From Pilaira anomala (lineage: Eukaryota; Mucoromycota; Mucoromycetes; Mucorales; Mucoraceae), in NCBI GenBank assembly GCA_025716855.1, contig JAIXMQ010000041.1, positions 124,001-188,000 on the forward strand: a stretch of DNA of 64,000 bases. Direction: 5' to 3'. A program made the position numbers and the translations under genes. This document shows positions 60,784 through 64,000 of this stretch, piece after piece (position 1 is the first letter of the stretch; each line of letters begins with the position of its first letter). The notes beneath the pieces are model-generated. The model worked only from the letters and a program-made list of their open reading frames with translations. It was not told the origin of the DNA and made no database searches.

Positions 60784-62420
60784 TCATTACTATTTAATTT
60801 ATAGCTCGAGGGTATGTGGGGGTTATCGATGACAAATTTAGGCTGCTAAATAAACGAGACTTATATACATCTGTTGATGTTTTTTTAATTTTTTTATTTT
60901 TTATTTTATTTTTGAAAGCCTCTCATATAAAGCATATACATTGTTCCTGCTGCTAACAAATAAACGACACTCATAACTTAAAGTGTTGCTCTGACACATC
61001 TTTTTTTTTTTCTTTTTTTTACAATTGGTGAACGTATTACTTTTGTATCAATGATTTGAATCAAATATTAACAAATTGAAACAGGGTAATAATAAACTTT
61101 ACCACACGTAATATTCATCAAAAGAAGCTAAAGTTTTTCTGGGAGGGAATGTTCACATTCTATATCTATAATATGCATTTAGATCGATAATATCTTCTGA
61201 AACTCTGTAACCATTTTCATCGTGTCGATCTTTACTTTGTATATATATGAAGTAGCGATTAAGTTTACCGTTTTCAATCGAAAATATAATTTTGATCATC
61301 TCTCTATTTTGCATTAATGATTTAACATACATGTATTATTTTCTTATATTAGCTATTTCACATAATCGTATTTGTATTGGTCTACTAAGATGTATTATCT
61401 GTAGATCCCTTACATTACATGGCGATAGAGTCGTTTAGGGTTAAAAAAAAAAACCTTACTTCAAAAAGTGATTAGGTAAAGTGTGTGAGTGTGTAAAGCA
61501 TCGAATATTATGACATGTACTACATATGAAAAAGTCCAAGATGCACAATAGAAAATAATGCATAGAAAGATATGTATCTTTTCTTTCTGTAAAACAAATA
61601 AAATGAAAGCAATTTTTCTTTTATTATTGATATTATACTTAGTCGTTTTACGTCTTTTTTTAAAAGGTATTTTGTAGAGAATTTTTTACCTCTCTTTTTT
61701 ATTGTTATTCTATGCAGGAGTTCACAGTTTTTTATTTTTTATTTTTGAATAATGATATAAAAGTATAGATTTGCTCTAGTGTATTTGTTGCATTAAATGG
61801 GTGGCTAAATAAAAATATGAAAAAAAAACGGCTCTTGACAATCACAAAAAAAAAATATTTGTTAAGGGGGTGAGAAATTATAAAAGTCGAGCGTTTGGGG
61901 ATCACTGATAATTTAGATAGGCATTAGTACTGGTAGTAATGATGTGTGAGTGGAAAAAAGGGATGAATAGGGGAGTTGTTGAAGGGAGATAGCGTATAAA
62001 ACTGTTACTTGTTATATCATATTAAATCATGTCCAAGCTCAAAAAAGAGTTATTATATATTTTGTATGTTTGCCTTTATAAGATTAAGAAGCGTGACATC
62101 GTATGCTTTTCTATTGATTATCCTGATAAGAGTAGGATAATATACGCATGCCAGCAGATCTTGTTTTTTTTTATATGAGAGAGAGGGGCTTTTTTTTTAA
62201 ACCAAATAACTATTGTGGCAATGGTCCACTTTCTTTTGAACGAAAAAAAAACGATATTTAAAAAAAAAGCGGGGTAGAGAATGGAAGATATGCAATACGA
62301 CTTGAAAAAAAAGACCTTTTTGTTCATCCCTCAATTTATCTCCTATAGCTAAACTACGCACATATAATAACGTTGATTTTTTTTACACTATATGCCTGGT
62401 CTTTTGTTGCATCAATTCTA
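60784..62420. other. long intergenic stretch, nothing recognised
   Basis: About 1.6 kb of AT-rich DNA between PDCD5 and VTC4. Only short frames occur. I see no transposon or RNA gene. Confidence 0.45.
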
Positions 62421-62423
62421 ATT

Positions 62424-62458
62424 ATATAAATAGTATCTTTCCCCTCCTCCTTCCTTCA

Positions 62459-62493
<35 letters not shown>

Positions 62494-62495
62494 CT
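62424..62495 (+). promoter_or_regulatory. TATA-like box and CT tract before VTC4
   Basis: A TATA-like tatataaata at 62424-62433 lies about 140 bases before the ATG. A pyrimidine tract follows, including a pure CT run at 62463-62491. This layout is common in front of strongly expressed fungal genes. No CACGTG site of the phosphate-regulator type was seen nearby. Confidence 0.4.
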
Positions 62496-62568
62496 TTTTT
62501 AAAATTTTTTTCTCTAATTTTGTACATTTTATAATAAATAAATAAATAATATCCAGATATATAAGAAG

Positions 62569-64000
62569 ATGAAATATGGACAAGAATTACAACAAAATAT
62601 ATTTTCTCCTTGGCGCCTCTCATATATTTCATACGACATATTAAAGAAAGAATTAAAGATTCGTCAACTTGATCATGGATGGACAGATAAAGACGAAAGT
62701 GATTTTACCAACTTGTTAGATAACGAACTTACAAAAGTATATGATTTTGTCAATGCAAAATTATCAGAAATTGATGCACGTATTCTTTATTGTGAACGTA
62801 CAATTCAAACTTTACAAAAGAATCCTAGTGTCTCCTCCGATGCTAACTATGGAATTATGGATGAAGCATTGACTGAAATCTTATTTGATGTAAATGATTT
62901 ATCTCGCTTTACTCGTGTCAATTTTGTTGCTATCCAAAAAATATTAAAAAAGCATGATAAGTGGACTGGATTAAACCTTAAGCATGATTTTGTGAATAAA
63001 TTGCGAGAGAAGCCGTTGGATAAACAACGATTCGATGTTGCCATCATTTATATCTCTGCACTTCACGATATCTGTCGTAATCGTGGTAAGCAATCACCCG
63101 GAAATAGTGCATCAGGTGGTGATCAGAATGCATTTGAAAGAGCAACAGCTAAATACTGGATTCATCCTGATAACATCACTGAAGTCAAGGCTATCATCAT
63201 GTTACATTTACCAGTATTAATCTTCAATAAAGATAAGAAATATGAGCCCTCAGATTCAGCCGTTTCAAGCATTTATTTTGATAATACAAATTTTGATCTA
63301 TACACTGGTCGATTACAACGAGATGAAGAAGCAGAAGCAATTCGATTTAGATGGTATATATCAATAAATTCTTTTAAAAAAATACTAATAATAATAAGGG
63401 AGGGGAGAGAAAAAGAAACAGAGACAGAGAGAGGAAAAGGAATATATCGTATATGTACATTCTATTTACCTCCTTAATTACTACAGGTATGGCCCTATAA
63501 ATTCTACCAGTGTATTTATTGAGCGTAAGACACATCATGCTTCTTGGCTGGACGGCGCTTCGGTCAAAGATAGGTTTAGGATAAAAGAACATCAAGTTAA
63601 TCAGTTTATGACGGGTATTTACACCGCTGATCAAATAGCTGAAGATCAAAAGAAGGCGGGTACAGAAGCATCTACTGTTGAAAACGTTAGATTTATTGCT
63701 ACAGGAGTTCAAAAGTCATTTAAAGAAAAGAATATTGAACCAATGATTAGAGCCTTTTATAACCGTACAGCTTTTCAATTACCTGATAATCAACGTGTTC
63801 GAATCTCGCTTGATACTGATTTAACTTTTATAAGAGAAGACCATTTGGATTCTTTAACCCGTAGACAACCTACTTATAATTGGCGTAGAAATGATGTTGG
63901 TATAGATTACCCCTTTTCTCATGTAAAGGACGGTGATATCCTTCGTTTCCCATATGCTGTATTAGAAACAAAACTCCAGACTCATTTAGGTCAAGAGCCT
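62569..64000 (+). CDS. VTC4: VTC4-like polyphosphate polymerase, 3' end beyond window
   Basis: The catalytic subunit of the vacuolar transporter chaperone complex makes polyphosphate from ATP at the vacuole. Exon 1 is 62569-63353 and exon 2 runs from 63488 past the edge. The N-terminal SPX domain starts [20 protein letters not shown] and has the inositol-pyrophosphate-binding helix [13 protein letters not shown]. The tunnel domain follows: [28 protein letters not shown] with two Arg, [11 protein letters not shown] with the Lys, [20 protein letters not shown], and [12 protein letters not shown] with Glu and Lys. All active-site positions I can place are conserved, which favours VTC4 over the inactive VTC2/VTC3 type. 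The C-terminal membrane domain is not in the window. Confidence 0.93.

Overview
The window is nuclear DNA of an AT-rich filamentous fungus, most likely an early-diverging (Mucoromycota, Mucorales-type) species. The reasons are short GT-AG introns of about 50-100 bases in most genes, homopolymer-rich intergenic DNA, and a gene set that mixes fungal genes (Zn2Cys6 factor, VTC polyphosphate synthase, alcohol oxidases, AVL9) with genes usually discussed from animals (FAM72, a BRWD/PHIP-like WD40-bromodomain protein, TRAPPC11). The species cannot be named from sequence alone. No tRNA, rRNA, CRISPR array or bacterial-type operon was seen.

Layout. 1-7.5 kb is gene-poor: minisatellites coding for Gly/Asn/Ala repeats, internal duplications and decayed coding fragments. 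7.5-10.4 kb (minus strand) holds a membrane-anchored GH9 glycoside hydrolase and a BCNT/SWC5-like gene with frame irregularities. 10.4-15.3 kb is a graveyard: relics of one repeated gene family, a short inverted-repeat element and a 72-base poly(A) run. 15.3-36 kb is gene-dense: VPS11 (HOPS/CORVET), AVL9, an LEA2-like membrane protein, a small single-pass protein, FAM72, a Zn2Cys6 transcription factor, an unknown basic protein, a glycolipid transfer protein and the BRWD-like gene. 36-42.5 kb is a second graveyard, with an internally deleted KDZ transposase, another relic of the repeated family and a decayed class 3 lipase. 42.6-52.7 kb holds a Cys-rich membrane protein, two tandem long-chain alcohol oxidases, a bHLH factor and a small membrane protein. 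53-64 kb holds the complex I 30-kDa subunit, TRAPPC11, PDCD5 and the start of a VTC4-like polyphosphate polymerase that runs off the right edge.

Functional themes. Membrane traffic and lipid handling recur (VPS11, AVL9, TRAPPC11, glycolipid transfer protein, alcohol oxidases, VTC4), but these genes are not arranged as a cluster and I read this as ordinary eukaryotic gene scatter. Two convergent gene pairs end only 7 and 13 bases apart, so their 3' ends must overlap in transcripts. I did not find a clearly new multi-gene system. The best candidates for new biology are splicing oddities (a possible 2-base exon in the BRWD-like gene and a possible 27-base intron in the SWC5-like gene), the repeated relic family with its inverted-repeat element, and the repeat-rich locus at 1.7-3.4 kb. 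Exon limits are read by eye; where the spliced length is given, I checked that the exons sum to a whole number of codons.
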